Part shown: positions 36,323-48,200 of the stretch, one piece after another
Layout: each line of letters opens with the position of its first letter
Position numbering within the stretch: position 1 is the first letter of the stretch
Source: Symbiodinium natans
Taxonomy: Eukaryota > Sar > Dinophyceae > Suessiales > Symbiodiniaceae
Reading direction: 5' to 3'
Length of the DNA stretch: 64,000 nt
Assembly (NCBI GenBank): GCA_905221605.1
Contig: CAJNDS010000890.1
Location: 831,063 to 895,062, forward strand
Translations under genes and position numbers: made by a program
The notes under the pieces: generated by a model
Seen by the model: only the letters and a program-made list of their open reading frames with translations
Databases searched by the model: none
Told to the model about the DNA's origin: nothing

Positions 36323-36603
36323 AAGGTCAACCCTCCTACCCTCTTCCCTGGCAACACTCGGGCTTTCTGGGGAGTTGGGGCTGGGGACTCATCAACACTC
36401 ATACACACACACACACATGACACACATTAAACCCTAAACCCTAAAACCCTAAGCCTTAAACCCCAAACTCTAAACCCTAAACACCACTGGTACCACGTTC
36501 AGTGACGCCCCTAAACCCTAAACCCAAAAAGAGAACACCGCAAACCCTGAGCCTCAAACCCTAAACGCCTAAATCCTCATCATTGGTCTGACACCCAACC
36601 TCA

Positions 36604-36665
36604 GAACCCGGTTGAGGTTTCGTCTGAGGCAATGGACTTTCGTCCCGAACTGATAATGGCTACCC
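36604..36665 (+). CDS. Candidate exon next to a family-3 palindrome
   Basis: After 'ccaacctcag' the plus frame reads NPVEVSSEAMDFRPELIMAT and runs into the family-3 element at 36671. No family recognised. Confidence 0.35.
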
Positions 36666-36670
36666 TTAGT

Positions 36671-36780
36671 AGCCCAGTAACCATATTCCAATAAGGGCAC
36701 CCTTTTTTGGGGGGGGTGGTAACTTTATAAGGGAACCCATAACCAAAAGAAGGGCAAAGGGTACCACTGGGCTACCAAGT
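36671..36780. mobile_element. Palindromic element, family 3
   Basis: Ends TAGCCCAGTAACC and GGTACCACTGGGCTA, internal AAGGGCACCC / GGGTACC pair and a central 'tttataagggaaccc'. No coding capacity. Confidence 0.85.
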
Positions 36781-37117
36781 ACCACTAGGGATTAGGGTTT
36801 GGGGCTTGGGGATCTTCAGGTAAAGATTCAGGGGCAGGGTAGGGTTTAGGGCCCCTGTACCTGCGACCGACGCGTGTGTGTGAAACAGTGCCAAGCAGCA
36901 GCTATGTAATGGATCTGACTTACCTAGTTGTCCAGGAACCTGGGGGAATTAAAGGTTAACATTTGGGATTATAAGGGGATTGTACCACCCCAAAAAGGTT
37001 AAAGAATACCTACTCTACTACTAGGCTTAAAGTGGGTTACCATATCAAGCGCTATGGCAACTAACTATATAAACCATTCGTCATGTTATAAAGCCCCAAG
37101 CCTTCAAGCCTCAACCC

Positions 37118-37170
37118 TGATGCTGGAAGTTCCTTAACGGAGCAACCTGGAGTACGAACATTAAATCAAG
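37118..37170 (+). CDS. Candidate exon ending at a canonical donor
   Basis: Codons DAGSSLTEQPGVRTLNQ lead into CAAG/GTAAGA. The donor is the best evidence; the acceptor is not clear. No family recognised. Confidence 0.35.
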
Positions 37171-38657
37171 GTAAGAAAGCACAGGTCTTAAGCCCGAAGC
37201 CCGAAACCCTAAACCCTAAACCCTAAACCCTAAACCCGAAACCCCAAACCCAAAACTGGGAGAGCCGAAATCTGGTTCAGGGCTTTGGGTTCAACGTTGC
37301 TTGACTGACTTCTGAACCCCCTCCTAAAAGTTTTACTTTTAGGCCCCTTAGTGTAGCTTCTACAAAAACCCAAGAAGTGAAAGTCCCAAGAGCCAGCCAG
37401 AAGAAAGCCAAAGTTGTAGCTAGGCTTTAGGATGGAGGGGGTTCGGTTCTGTGGATGGCAGTGAACGCGCAACTTTATAACCCGAGGAAAGTAGCCCCAA
37501 AAGAACATCCAACAGACTTCTTGGGAGAGGGGGTTAGGTGGGAGTAGGTAGTGTACGGTTTGGGGTTTAGTGTTTAGGGGTTAGGGGTTAGGGTTTAGGG
37601 GTTTGAGGGTTTGAGGGTTTAAGGCTTAGGGTTCTGAAAGCAGGCTGGGTGCTCAGATTCAGGCTGACACCATCCGACGCCCCGGCTCAGGCACGTTCAA
37701 ATGATCCTTGGTTGGCTCCCTAAACCCTAAGCCCTAAACCCTAAACCCCTAACCCTAAACCCCAAACCCAGGAGCCCTATAAACCCTACAAACCCTATAA
37801 ACGCTTGACAGAACTAGAAGCACATACAAACCTAAAGCCATATAAACCCTGATAAACCCTGTCAGCCCTGAAAATCCGACAAACACCATAAACCCTTAAT
37901 TATACCCCAAAACAACCCGACAAACATAAGCCTTAGAAACCCTACGAACCCTAAAAACCCTGTAAGCCCTGTGTGGTAGATTCCCTAAAAAGTCCATGTA
38001 CCTAAATAGGGAGTACTTGGGCCTGAAAGTACCTCCTATTTAGGGACTGCAGGGCTCAAATACATAAAAAAGAGGTATATGATGTAGGGTTTATATTTCT
38101 TGTGCCCCAAAAGGACACCCAAGGTATACACTCACCAATATGAAAAAAGGAACCTTATATACACTCACCAAAGACAGTAATATAACCCCTGCTTCATATG
38201 GACCCTCATGTTGCTTCTGTTTTTTTTTCGGTAGCGAGGGGGAATCCACCGGCCCCAAGGCCGAATGCAAGAGCTCACTGGCAGTTAGGGCTTATGGTTC
38301 GTAGGGATTGGGGTTTAGGGATTGGGGTTTAGTGTTTAGGGTTTAGGGTTTAGGGTTTAGGCTTTAGGGTTTAGGGTTTGGGGTTTGGGCTTTGGGATTT
38401 GGGGTTTAGGGTCTAGAGCTTGGGGTTCAGTGTTTGGGGTTTAGGGTTGAGGCCCGCAACCTCCCGGAAGAAGGGCAGGTTCCGTGTGTGGGGCGGGGGG
38501 TCTTCAGGGTTTAGGGTTTAGGGAAGGCGATCCTAACCTTCGATAGAGAAGCCTTTGAACCCGAGTTAACCTCTCTAGAATCCTTAGCCCTATTGAAGCA
38601 CGGGGATGAGGGTTTGGGCTTGAGGCCACCCTAAACCCTAAACCCTTAGCCTAAACC

Positions 38658-38752
38658 CTGAAACCCTGAAACCCTGAAACCCTGAAACCTGAAACCCTGA
38701 AACCCTGAAACCCTGAAACCCTGAAACCCTGAAACCCTGAAACCCTAAACCC
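38658..38752 (-). repeat. 8-bp variant array CCCTGAAA
   Basis: About eleven CCCTGAAA units, an octamer variant of the telomere-like unit, flanked by ordinary CCCTAAA. Confidence 0.9.
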
Positions 38753-39243
38753 TGTAAACTTTGGCCGAGGCTCGCTTTTCATGCTGTCCGCCTTGCTGAC
38801 CTCCAGATGCAAAGCGGCTTGGGGGTATGTTTTTCCATGAACCCCCCAAGACGTGTTTAGGGTTTCGGGTCTAGGCTTTAGGGTTAGCGGTTTAGGGTTT
38901 AGGGTTTGGGGTTGTCCGTATGAAGGTATATGCTAGTTGGGGAAAAAAACCTCCCCACACTTCAGATCAAGCCCCAAATTGCTTTCAGAGTCCATTTCGT
39001 CTCCGCGGAAGGGTTGGGGCAGGAAGGAACAGGTTCAGGGGCCGAGGGGGTGCGGTTCCCTAAACTTTTGAAGGGTTTAGGGTTTAAGGTTGAATGACCC
39101 TAGGCCGTAAAACCAAAAGCCCTAAGCCTGAACCCCAAACCCCCAAACCCCAAACCCCAAGCCCCAAACCCTAAACCCTAAACCCTGAACCCTGAACCCT
39201 AAACCCTAAACCCTAAACCCTAAACCCTAAACCCTAAACCCAC

Positions 39244-39314
39244 GCCTCCTCCTCCTCCTCGTACCGGTAGGGCAAGGCCCTGAGGTGGCACGAGTCTTCC
39301 TCCAGGGCCAAGAC
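39244..39314 (-). CDS. Internal exon, unknown acidic protein
   Basis: The acceptor is textbook (long T tract then GCAG: 'gtttttgtttttgcag'). The frame reads VLALEEDSCHLRALPYRYEE and three more Glu, ending at GTGGGTTTAGGG or, two bases earlier, at GC. Its splice signal is among the best in the window. No family recognised. Confidence 0.5.
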
Positions 39315-39825
39315 CTGCAAAAACAAAAACACCGGTTTAGGGTTTAGGGTTTAGGGTTTAGGGTTTAGGGTTTCGGGTTTCGGGTTTCGGGCTCCGCAAC
39401 TTTGGTTGCTGAGCCCTCGCTAGGTTCCTGCAGAGCTTTGGAGAACCGTCGCCCGAGCGCCATAGGGTCGAAGCCCCCAAGCCCTGAACCCCAAAGCTTG
39501 AATCTTTCGTGCAATCCTTAACCCTAAACCCTAAACCCTAAACCCTAAACCCTAAACCCTAAACCCTAAACCCTAAACCTTCATCCTAAACCCTAAACCC
39601 GGTGCGCTCCTGGGTCTTACGCTCAAGCCTGCGAGTCCTTAGCCTAGAAGAAAGTAGGGTTTATAGATTCCTGGTATCCCCAAAAGAACACCCAATATGG
39701 GGGTTTACGAGACTAGGGAAAGTTAGCAACTACCATTTCCATTTTCAAACCATGCACACCCCCCTTGGCCACCTGAAGACCCTAAACCAGAACAACCTAT
39801 ACCCCACACATGGAACCACCAAACT

Positions 39826-39945
39826 TGGCTGCACTTAGCAGGGGTAGCTGTAAAATGTTTTTTTAGCTGCCTTCTTAAGAAACCCAATAAACCCGAAAGG
39901 GCTAAGGATCTAAAGTTACAGTAAAGGAAAGACCCATGGCAAGGC
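39826..39945. repeat. Dispersed element, family 6
   Basis: Shares 'cttggctgcacttag', 'gtagct(g/a)ta', 'agaaacccaataaaccc' and 'ctaaagttacagtaaag' in order with copies at 40445-40565 and 50970-51082. Not palindromic. About 115 bp. Confidence 0.8.
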
Positions 39946-40444
39946 CTCAAAACGAAGACCCAAAACCCAGGGTGAGTGTTCAAGACAGACAAGTAACCAT
40001 GCCAGCGAGAAATCGGAGGAGCAAGAACAGCAAAAATCGTTAACCCTAAACCCTAAACCCCAAACCCTAAACCCTAAACCCTAAACCTTAAACCCTAATT
40101 TGGTAGTCCTTTTTGAAGAGATTTAAAATTCACGACAAACAAGTAAGGATAGCGGAGCAAGGGGAAGAAACGAGCCGATGCCAAAGAAAGAATGAAACCC
40201 TAAACCCTAAACCCTAAACCCTAAACCCTAAACCCTAAACCCTAAACCCCAAACCCTAAACCCTAAACCCTAAACCCCAAACCCTAAACCCGAAACCCTA
40301 AACCCTAAACCTATAGGGCTTAACTCAAGGGCGTAGGGCTTTGCAGACGGGAAAACCCAACGAACTCTCACAATCTTGTTAGCCACGTTTTTATGATGAC
40401 CCGACTGCGACGTCCCAAAATCCCAGCCCCCACACCCCTTGATT

Positions 40445-40565
40445 GAGCCTTGGCTGCACTCAGGAGGGTAGCTATAAATTAAACTTTTAGCCGCCTTATT
40501 CAGAAACCCAATAAACCCAAAAAAGGTAAGGATTTAAAGTTACGGTAAAGTACCACAAAGGAGCG
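40445..40565. repeat. Dispersed element, family 6
   Basis: Second copy, same order of landmarks, ending 'taccacaaag' as at 51070. Confidence 0.8.
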
Positions 40566-40853
40566 CTCTTTGCGCTTTGCTTCCTCTAAACTCAGAACCG
40601 AGGGATTGCAAACAAACAACAACAACTCAACCCAACCTTGCCTAAACCCTTACACCTGTGAGCCCTTACCCAAAGGGTCCACGAACCCATATCGAATATT
40701 CTTGGACCCTAAAGCTGCTAAACAGGAATCCCTTTACGGCCCAGGTATATATGGGTACTTGGAAACTTGGGCTTAGCCCGTATAACCCACCCTAAACCCT
40801 AAACCCTAAGCCCTAAGCCCTAAACCCGAAACCCTAAACCCTAAACCCTCAAC

Positions 40854-40921
40854 GGAGCCTCGAAGGCAGAATAAGGAGGAAAGAGGGTCTCCGACTCCTT
40901 GGACCTGAACGCAACATGATC
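40854..40921 (-). CDS. Possible ADP-ribosyltransferase exon (ExE region)
   Basis: After acceptor 'gcaaccag' the frame reads DHVAFRSKESETLFPPYSAF and EAP, ending at donor GTTGAGGG. An E-x-E followed by LFPP-x-x-x-F is the C-terminal catalytic signature of arginine-type ADP-ribosyltransferases (E-x-E-V-L-F-P-P). The match is short and the usual arginine and serine motifs lie in other exons, so this is tentative. Confidence 0.35.
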
Positions 40922-40934
40922 CTGGTTGCTAAGG

Positions 40935-40964
40935 GGTAGGGTTGAGGGTTGAGGGTTGAGGGTG

Positions 40965-41037
<73 letters not shown>

Positions 41038-41040
41038 GGT
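40935..41040 (+). repeat. Variant array TTGAGGG
   Basis: About fourteen TTGAGGG units (one TGGAGGG), a local amplification of a single-base variant of TTTAGGG. Confidence 0.9.
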
Positions 41041-41585
41041 TTAGGGTTTGGGGTTTGCGGTTTAGGATTTGGGGTTTAGGATTTAGGGTTTCAGGGTTGA
41101 GGGTTGAGAATTGAAAGTGGGGTTTAGGGTTTAGGCTTTAGGGTCTTCGGTTTAGATCTGGGGTTACCACAATTGAGACGTATGAGTCCTTATCAGATCT
41201 ATTCTGATAACGCGAGGGAAGTTCCTAGTCATACCTAGCTAGTGATGGAACTACTGACAAACCCCCCAAAACCCGAAACCCTATACTGAAAAAGTGTAGG
41301 CTTCGAAGTTTGGGTGTTTTTTTATGGTTTAGGGCTTCGGATGAGATGGGGCTAGAGTTTTAGGCAGTTTAGAGGAGGAGGGTGGAACGCCTGAAATGTG
41401 CAGATGCATGGCGCTGGCCAGGTCGTGTACCCTAAGGCTCTCCAGACCCTCCTACAGAGTAGGGGTTTAGGGCTTATAGGGTTTAGGGTGTAGGGTTTGG
41501 GTTTTGGGTTTAGGGTATGGGGTCTTCCAAACTCCGGGTCTTCTGCGCGCCTAAGAAGCTAAGGGGTTTTAGGATCAAGTTCGAC

Positions 41586-41667
41586 CAGGGGCAGCTGCAG
41601 TGTTGGAGATCAGGATTCGGGAGACTGACTTCATTCTCAGACTAGCGGAGCCGTCAGAAGTGAAGAC
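41586..41667 (-). CDS. Candidate exon upstream of the ADP-ribosyltransferase-like exon
   Basis: Between acceptor 'agggttcag' and donor GTCGAA codons read VFTSDGSASLRMKSVSRILI and continue SNTAAAP. F-T-S-x-x-S could correspond to the serine motif of the same enzyme family and the order fits, but this is inference from a few residues. Confidence 0.35.
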
Positions 41668-41792
41668 CTGAACCCTAAGGGTTTAGGGTTTAGGGTTTAG
41701 GGTTTAGGGTTTAGGGTTTAGGGTTTAGGGTTTAGGGTTTAGGGTTTAGGGCTTCCAAAAGTCTCTCTGGGGTTTATAGGGCGTAGGGTTGA

Positions 41793-42030
41793 CCCTAAGG
41801 GTCCAGGTACCTCGCTATTGTGCACCTGGGGCCCTACAGTCCTTAAATACAAGGTACCTAGAAGGCCCAAGTATTCCCTATCCCTAAACCCTAAACCCTA
41901 AACCCTAAACCCTAAACCCTAAACCCTAAACCCTAAACCCTAAACCCTAAACCCTAAACCCTAAACCCTAAACCCTGAACCCTGAACCCTGAACCCTGAA
42001 GGTACATGGGTACATGGACCCTTAGGGTTA
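41793..42030. mobile_element. Family-1 palindrome interrupted by a telomere-like array
   Basis: Left end at 41793 (CCCTAAGGGTCCAGGTACCT) through 'aagtattccctat', then about 118 bp of CCCTAAA turning into CCCTGAA (41882-41999), then the right end AGGTACATGGGTACATGGACCCTTAGGG. Removing the array restores a normal element. Confidence 0.85.
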
Positions 42031-42300
42031 ACAGCCGGTCCAAAAATCCTCGCGCTCGGCACCCTCATGTTGACCCCCCCGGCCCAACAGAACTGTCAAC
42101 ACCACAGACCTCAAGGAATCTGGTGCCTTAGAACACCCGAATATAGGGGCCTTAATTAGAGTAGGGTTTTGGGGGTTCTTATAGTATTAGTATAAAGGGA
42201 CCAGAAAGGAATACTATTCGCAATTCTTCAGACCCCTACATTACATAGCCGCCCTTAAACGGATTGTAGAAGGCCCCTAATTCCCTGATTGTCGAATGAG

Positions 42301-42455
42301 TTAGGGTTTAGGGTTTAGGGTTTAGGGTTTAGGGTTTAGGGTTTAGGGTTTAGGGTTTAGGGTTTAGGGTTTAGGGTTTAGGGTTGAGGGTCTAGGGTTT
42401 AGGGTTTAGGGTTTAGGCATAGGGTTTAGGGTTTAGGGTTTAGGGTTTAGGGAAA
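42301..42455 (+). repeat. Long (TTTAGGG)n array
   Basis: Two runs of TTTAGGG separated by 'gttgagggtc' and 'gcatag' interruptions. Confidence 0.95.
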
Positions 42456-42677
42456 AAAGTCACGACCACCATCCCTGATAGGGCTTCTGCCTTGAGCTGA
42501 TGTCCTGGCAACGGCCCGGGATGTGCAAGGAAGGGTTTCGGGGTTTAGGGTTTAGGGTTTAGGGTTTAGGGTTTAGGGTTTAGGGTTTAGGGTTTAGGGA
42601 GCCTTAACCCTAAACCCTAAACCCTAAACCCTAAACCCCCAAAACTCAAATTTTGGTGTCCAGGGTCTGATGAGGAC

Positions 42678-42713
42678 TAACGAAGCACCCTGAAGCCCCA
42701 CGATGTACAGCCG
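42678..42713 (-). CDS. C5-DNA-methyltransferase-like exon (RLYIVGLQ)
   Basis: After acceptor 'ctcaacag' the frame reads RLYIVGLQGASL. Joined in phase 0 to the upstream exon it gives KYFGARNIQ-RLYIVGLQ, the motif VIII region of cytosine-5 methyltransferases (F-G-x-P-Q-x-R-x-R-x-Y-I-V-G). Pro-Gln is replaced by Asn-Ile. The frame remains open past the proposed donor GTCC into FEFWG. Catalytic motifs I, IV and VI were not found in the window. Confidence 0.45.
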
Positions 42714-42910
42714 CTGTTGAGGCGCCCATCTAGAGTTTAGGCTTTAAAGGCAGACACTCTACTGAACTTGGAACCCTAGCAAAGTAATCCAACTTTAGCT
42801 GTTTCTTAGGAAGTATAGTACCAACAAAAGATTAAAACAAAAAAACAAGTATGCTTTATAGTGCCCAAAATTTGAAAAAAACACATTCCCAAGTATCCCC
42901 AAGGAGAGTC

Positions 42911-42976
42911 CTGAATGTTGCGCGCCCCGAAGTACTTGGCGGGGATGTCAATGATCCACAGGAAGCCTTTTCGATC
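42911..42976 (-). CDS. C5-DNA-methyltransferase-like exon
   Basis: Twenty-two codons after acceptor 'cttgggcag' read DRKGFLWIIDIPAKYFGARN and IQ. The donor would be GA. Phase 0 at both ends. The A-x-x-F-G-x-x-x-x-x-R-L-Y-I-V-G reading across the junction is the basis for the family call; it is short, so moderate. Confidence 0.5.
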
Positions 42977-43604
42977 CTGCCCAAGGAGGCCTAGGGGTTT
43001 AGGGTTTTGGATTTGGTGTAGGGTTTAGGGTTTAGGGTTTAGGGTTTAGGGTCTAGGGAATGATTGCTCAACCCCTAAACCCAAAACCCCTCAACCCCAA
43101 ATCCTCAACCCTAAACCCAGAACCCTCAACCCTAAACCCTCAAGCGAAGCTTGCTTGAGGGTGATCCGTTCAAGGGTTTTAGGGTTGGAGGGCTCAAGTT
43201 TTAGGATTTGACCCTAAACCCTAAACCCTGAACCATAAACTTTAGGCCTCCTCCCTCCCTCACATCCAACCTCAAAACGAAGCCCAAATATTGAGAAGTC
43301 CGACGTCTAGGGTTTAGGGTTTAGGGTTTGGGGTTTAGGGTTTGGGGTTTAGGGTTTGGGGTTTAGGGTTTGGGTTTAGGGTTTGGGGTTTAAGGCCTCT
43401 GTCTAAGAATAGTCCAACATACACCAAACCCATACCCCTTAACCGATAAAAGATGATAGTAGGAAGGATTGTAGCCAAACCCCTAAATATCTTCTAAGGG
43501 GTACGCCCAAGGGGTATGTTGAAGATTTCTGATTCTGGGTACTTGTTGAGAAACTCGCACGATTACCATCATCATTTGTAAGCAGAGTACAGTGATCTCG
43601 GTAA

Positions 43605-43714
43605 CCCTAAGGGTCCATGTACCTAAAGTGGGAATATATGGGCCTTAAAGTACCTCCTATCTAGGGACGTTAGGGCCCAGGTACATAACGATAAGGTACA
43701 CGGACCCTTAGGGT
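43605..43714. mobile_element. Palindromic element, family 1
   Basis: Complete ends CCCTAAGGGTCCATGTACCT / AGGTACACGGACCCTTAGGG. Confidence 0.85.
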
Positions 43715-43735
43715 AACTTAGTATCCTGAACAAGA

Positions 43736-43840
43736 GCCCCCATTTTCCTTTGCAAGTGCTTGGCGCAGCTCCGTTCCCTTGGGGGACGCGCGCGAAGGCA
43801 GACACTTTGCGGCCAGCGGGTTGAAACCCTTGCAAGCCGC
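43736..43840 (-). CDS. Candidate exon, unknown protein
   Basis: Minus-strand frame reads KGFNPLAAKCLPSRASPKGT and on to RQALAKENGGSCSG, stopping directly before the family-1 element. Natural composition, no family recognised; another minus frame is also open. Confidence 0.35.
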
Positions 43841-44781
43841 GAACCCCAAAACCGCATGAACCCAACAGACCCTCAAAACCCTCAACTGCGTGCTCGTAAG
43901 CCCTAAACCCTGAACCCTAAACCCTAAACCCTAAACCCTAGAACCCTGAACCCCTGAACCGGGGCTTAGGGCTGTGAAGCGGCACCTCGGACAGACAGAC
44001 GCAAGACTTTTCTAGGTCTGCGCAGGGGTTTCATAGGATCCACTTAAGAGGGTTTAGGGTTTAGGGTTTAGGGTTTAGGATTTAGGATTTAGGGTATACA
44101 GGATTTGCAAGGGGTTTAGGGCTTCTAGGGGGTTCAGGACGCAGGGTTTGGGGGCTTTGGGTCGGCTCAGTGCAGCTCTTCACGAGCTTGGGCCCTAAAC
44201 CCTAAACCCTAAACCCTAAAACCTAAACCCTAAAGGGGCTTTAGGGGTAAGGGGATCCCAGCGTCTCAAGCGGTGACGCAGGTAGCTTCTTTGTTGCGTG
44301 CATCCATGCCCATGTTTGCTAGTCAGGGGTTGAGGGTTTAGGTTCAAGGTTTTCAACAAAAAGCCTCCCCAAAACCATATACAAAAGTACACGCATATAT
44401 ATATATATACACACACACATAAGCCTAAACCTCAACGCGAAATTTGAAACCCCATCGTCCGACTGAGGCCGAGAAACGCCCAGGAAACGGGCGGCCCGTT
44501 GTTAGGCCGCCTCCGTCCCAAAAGGCTCCACCTCCCTACCAGATCTAGAGAGGACAGCCTCCCGCAGAACCACAACGTTGGGATCGCTTAGGGTGTAGGG
44601 TTCAATGGGGTTTAGGGTTTGGGCTTGATGTAGGGTCTGGGGTTTAGGGTTTGGGGTTTAGGGTGTGGGGTTTTAGAGCTCTTTGAACTTTAGGGCCTCA
44701 GGGGATTTAATTAGGGGGCCCAGAGCTTGTAGGGCTTCGGGTCTGAAGGCTATTTGAGGGCTTTTAGGGAGGTTTCGCTGC

Positions 44782-44832
44782 TCATTCTCTTTCCTCCGGC
44801 TCATCTATGTCCAGAAACGCCAGCAACTGGGC
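44782..44832 (-). CDS. Channel exon: C-terminal exon with stop
   Basis: After acceptor 'ctggagccag', 16 codons read AQLLAFLDIDEPEERE followed by TGA. Phase 0 start fits the preceding exon (45568). No other exon with a stop continues the frame as simply, so I take it as the end of the protein; this is inference. Confidence 0.5.
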   Translation of the reverse strand, partial: AQLLAFLDIDEPEERE

Positions 44833-45209
44833 CTGGCTCCAGGACGGGTAACCCTAAACCCTAAACCCTAAACCCTAAACCCTAAACCCTAAACCCTAAC
44901 CCTAAACCCTAAACCCTGAACCTGGACCCCTACCCTAAGGGTCCATGTACCTTGTTAGTATGTACTTGGGAATCTGCAGTCCCCAAATAGGAGGTACTTT
45001 AAGGCCCAAGTATTCCCTATTTAGGTACATGGACCTTTAGTTAGGGCTAAACCCTAAACCCTACACCCAAAAACCCTGGAGAGTGCCGGGTACCTCCTTG
45101 GGCATCTGGGGGTCTCACTTCCGGAAGCTTTGAAGGCCCTTACTGGATTTGTTTTTTTGTTTTGGGGGGGGGGGGGGGGGGGGGGTTAGGGGGTTTCGGG
45201 TTTAGGGTG

Positions 45210-45242
<33 letters not shown>

Positions 45243-48200
45243 GGGGTATACAACTTAAAAATCAGGAGTCCGTGGGCTACATATGGGTTAAGAGTTTGGG
45301 GTTGAGGGTGGGGTATCTGTATTACAGTCCCTGAACTTGTACTTAAAGTCAGTGTATGAAGAAGGGCAGAAGAAAGAGGTAAACCCTAAAAACCCAAACC
45401 CCGCCCTTCCTGTAGAGCCCCAAACACCACACCCCGTGCCCTGAAGCCTCGACGTTCCAAAACACCCTACAAACCCCTAAACTGCGTGAAAGGGTTAGGG
45501 TTTAGGGAAATCCCTAAAACCCTAAACCCTTTTGAGGGTCCTTGAGAGCAAAAGGAACCGCCCCCACCTTCATCTCGGCGATTTCGGCGATGAGTCTCTT
45601 GATGGTCTGCCGTGTTACCTGGCTCAGGGTTCTATAGGGTTTAGGGTCTAGGGTTTAGGCTTCCCTTCTGCTCGAAATCTCCCCTGCCTCAACCCCAAAA
45701 CCCAAACTCTAATGTGAGCGCGACATTCCCTACGGGTCCATGTACCTAAATAGGGAATACTTGGGGCTTAAAGTACCTCTTATCTGGGGACTTTAGGGCC
45801 CAAGTACATAATAATAAGGTACATGGACCCTTAGGGGTGGTTTTATGTTACCCTAAACCCTAAACCCTAAACCCTAAACCCTAAACCCTAAACCCTAAAC
45901 CCTAAACCCTAAACCCATAAATGGGATGACAATTGTAGAATTCGGAGGGACAGAGGGCCCAAGACTACTTTCCATTACGGGAGGTTTTCGGGCTGATGTC
46001 TGTAAACAAAGCCACGTAGGGGGCTCGATGAAAGAATACAGGGGTGACAGTTGCAAAACTCGGCTGGCCAGGAACCTAAAATTATACTGAAGATTGCTTA
46101 ACAGTTCCATTGCAGAAAGACTTTTCAGCTGAGTTGGCTCAAAAAAAGAACCTAATCCCTAAACCCTAAACCCTAAACCCTAAACCTAAACCCTAAACCC
46201 TAAACCCTAAACCCTAAACCCTAAACCCTAAACCCTAAACCCTACACATCCAGAGACTTCGGCAGCCCTGCCTTGTTCTCATGGCTCATCCGTGCCAGCT
46301 GTATACCTCAGGTGCTCTGGAGTCTCCGTGCGCTCTTTTCTACCAAGGACTCGGCCTTCCTCACAAACCCTAAACCCTAAACCCTAAACCCTAAACCCGA
46401 AGCCCACCGTCCTGCCCGAAGTTGTAGCATTTAGGAGGACTGGGGGGGGAGCTTGGGCAGAGAAGTCAGGTAGGATACCTTGGGTTTAGGGTTTAGGGTT
46501 TAGGGTTTAGGGTTTAGGGTTTAGGGTTTGGGCTTTGGGGTTAGGGTATAGGGGTATGAGGAAGGAGGACAGGGGCCAAATTCACGGAATCTTTATTTGG
46601 GAGTATATGGATAGGGCTTGAAGGCTTTATATGGGTTCGAGGTAAAGTCGGAGGTGAATTAGCACTAAGCTTCGTGTGTCGGCAACGTGACCCACATTCT
46701 AGGACCCCCCCCCAAAAAAAAAAGCTCCTTAGTGTTTAGTGTTCGGGTTTGAAGGCGAACGCGGAACCGTACTGTCAGTGGCTTGTAGCCTACCTGACTG
46801 CTTTTTGCGGGTATCTTCACGATGACACCCAACACCCCAAGCCCCAACCCTAAACCCTAAACCACAATGACCCCCCCCTAACGCAAAAGGTAGGCCACAA
46901 GCCGTTAGAACTAGACAGAACATGGAACCCTAGCCAAAATTATAATTGCATCAGCTGTTTCGTAGGAATTGCCCTAAACACTGAACCCTCAAGCGTCAAA
47001 TGACCCCAAATGACCCCAAATGACCCCCTAAAGGAAAGGGTAGGCTACAAAGCCGTTAGAAACCCCAAACCCCAAACCCTAAACCCTATAACCCCTAAAC
47101 CCTAAACCCTAAATGACTTGGTGAGCGGAGGGGCTTTTCGCTGGCCCGTGCAGCTGCATGCAGCCTGGGCTGTGTTGTGCGGGGGCTGAGGTGGGGGGAG
47201 GGTATTAGGGTTTAGGGATGAGGCTTTGGGGCTTTAGGGTCAGGGTTGAGGGTGTTGCAGGGTTTAGGGTTTCAGGGGTTAGGGCTTTCAGGGTTTAGGG
47301 CGCACCGATTCTGAGGGATACGAGTCTGCGAGGGACTAGAAACCGCGACGACATGCTAAAGTCTTTTGGATTCTGCTCGATGCGTGGTGGCCTGTGTACT
47401 TTTCGCAAAAGAGCCAAGCGGCTACCTTTGCGCAGTCCACTTCTGGTCGAAAATCCTATCTGTCCGCGCCACACCCCTAAACCCAGAAACCCCAAACCCT
47501 AAACCCTAAACCCTCGAAATGCCTAAACCCTAAACCGTAAACCCTAAACCTCAATCCCTCAACCCCCAAACCCCTGTACACCCTAAACCGTATAGCCTGA
47601 AGTGGCCCAACTCCTGCACATCTGCGAAACAGAAAAACGCAGCAGGGAGGGTTTGGGGGTTTGGGGTTCAGACTTCTAGGGTTCAAGGCTTAGGCGACTT
47701 TAGTGTTTAAGGTCTGCGCCTAGGGCAACTGCATAGCTACCCCAACACCTTAGGGACTGCATGCATAGAGCATTGGCATCATGCACCGTACGACTCTAAG
47801 CCCTAAGAAGACACTTTGAAGGTTAGCCCTAAACCCCACACCCTACACCCTAAACCCTAAACCCGATTCATTCGCCAGGAAGCCAGTGACGAACTCGTTC
47901 AGATCGATGAGTCCGTTTTGGTCCGAGTCGATGACCATGAACAACGTCAGAACATCCTACTTGGAGGGGGTTTAGGGTTTAGCGTTTAGGGCTTCGGGTT
48001 TAGGGTTCATGGTACTTCCTACCCAACTATAACTGTACTTATAGCTGTACTTATAACTGTACTTATAAGCCCCTTTAAGTGCCCTAATATGGCTACTGAT
48101 AAGTACAGCTAACAAGTACCATGAACCTCCAAATAACCCCCTAGGGCGAATTGGTTTACCGAGAAGGGTTCATGGGCTTGTGGTTTTCTAACATTAAACA

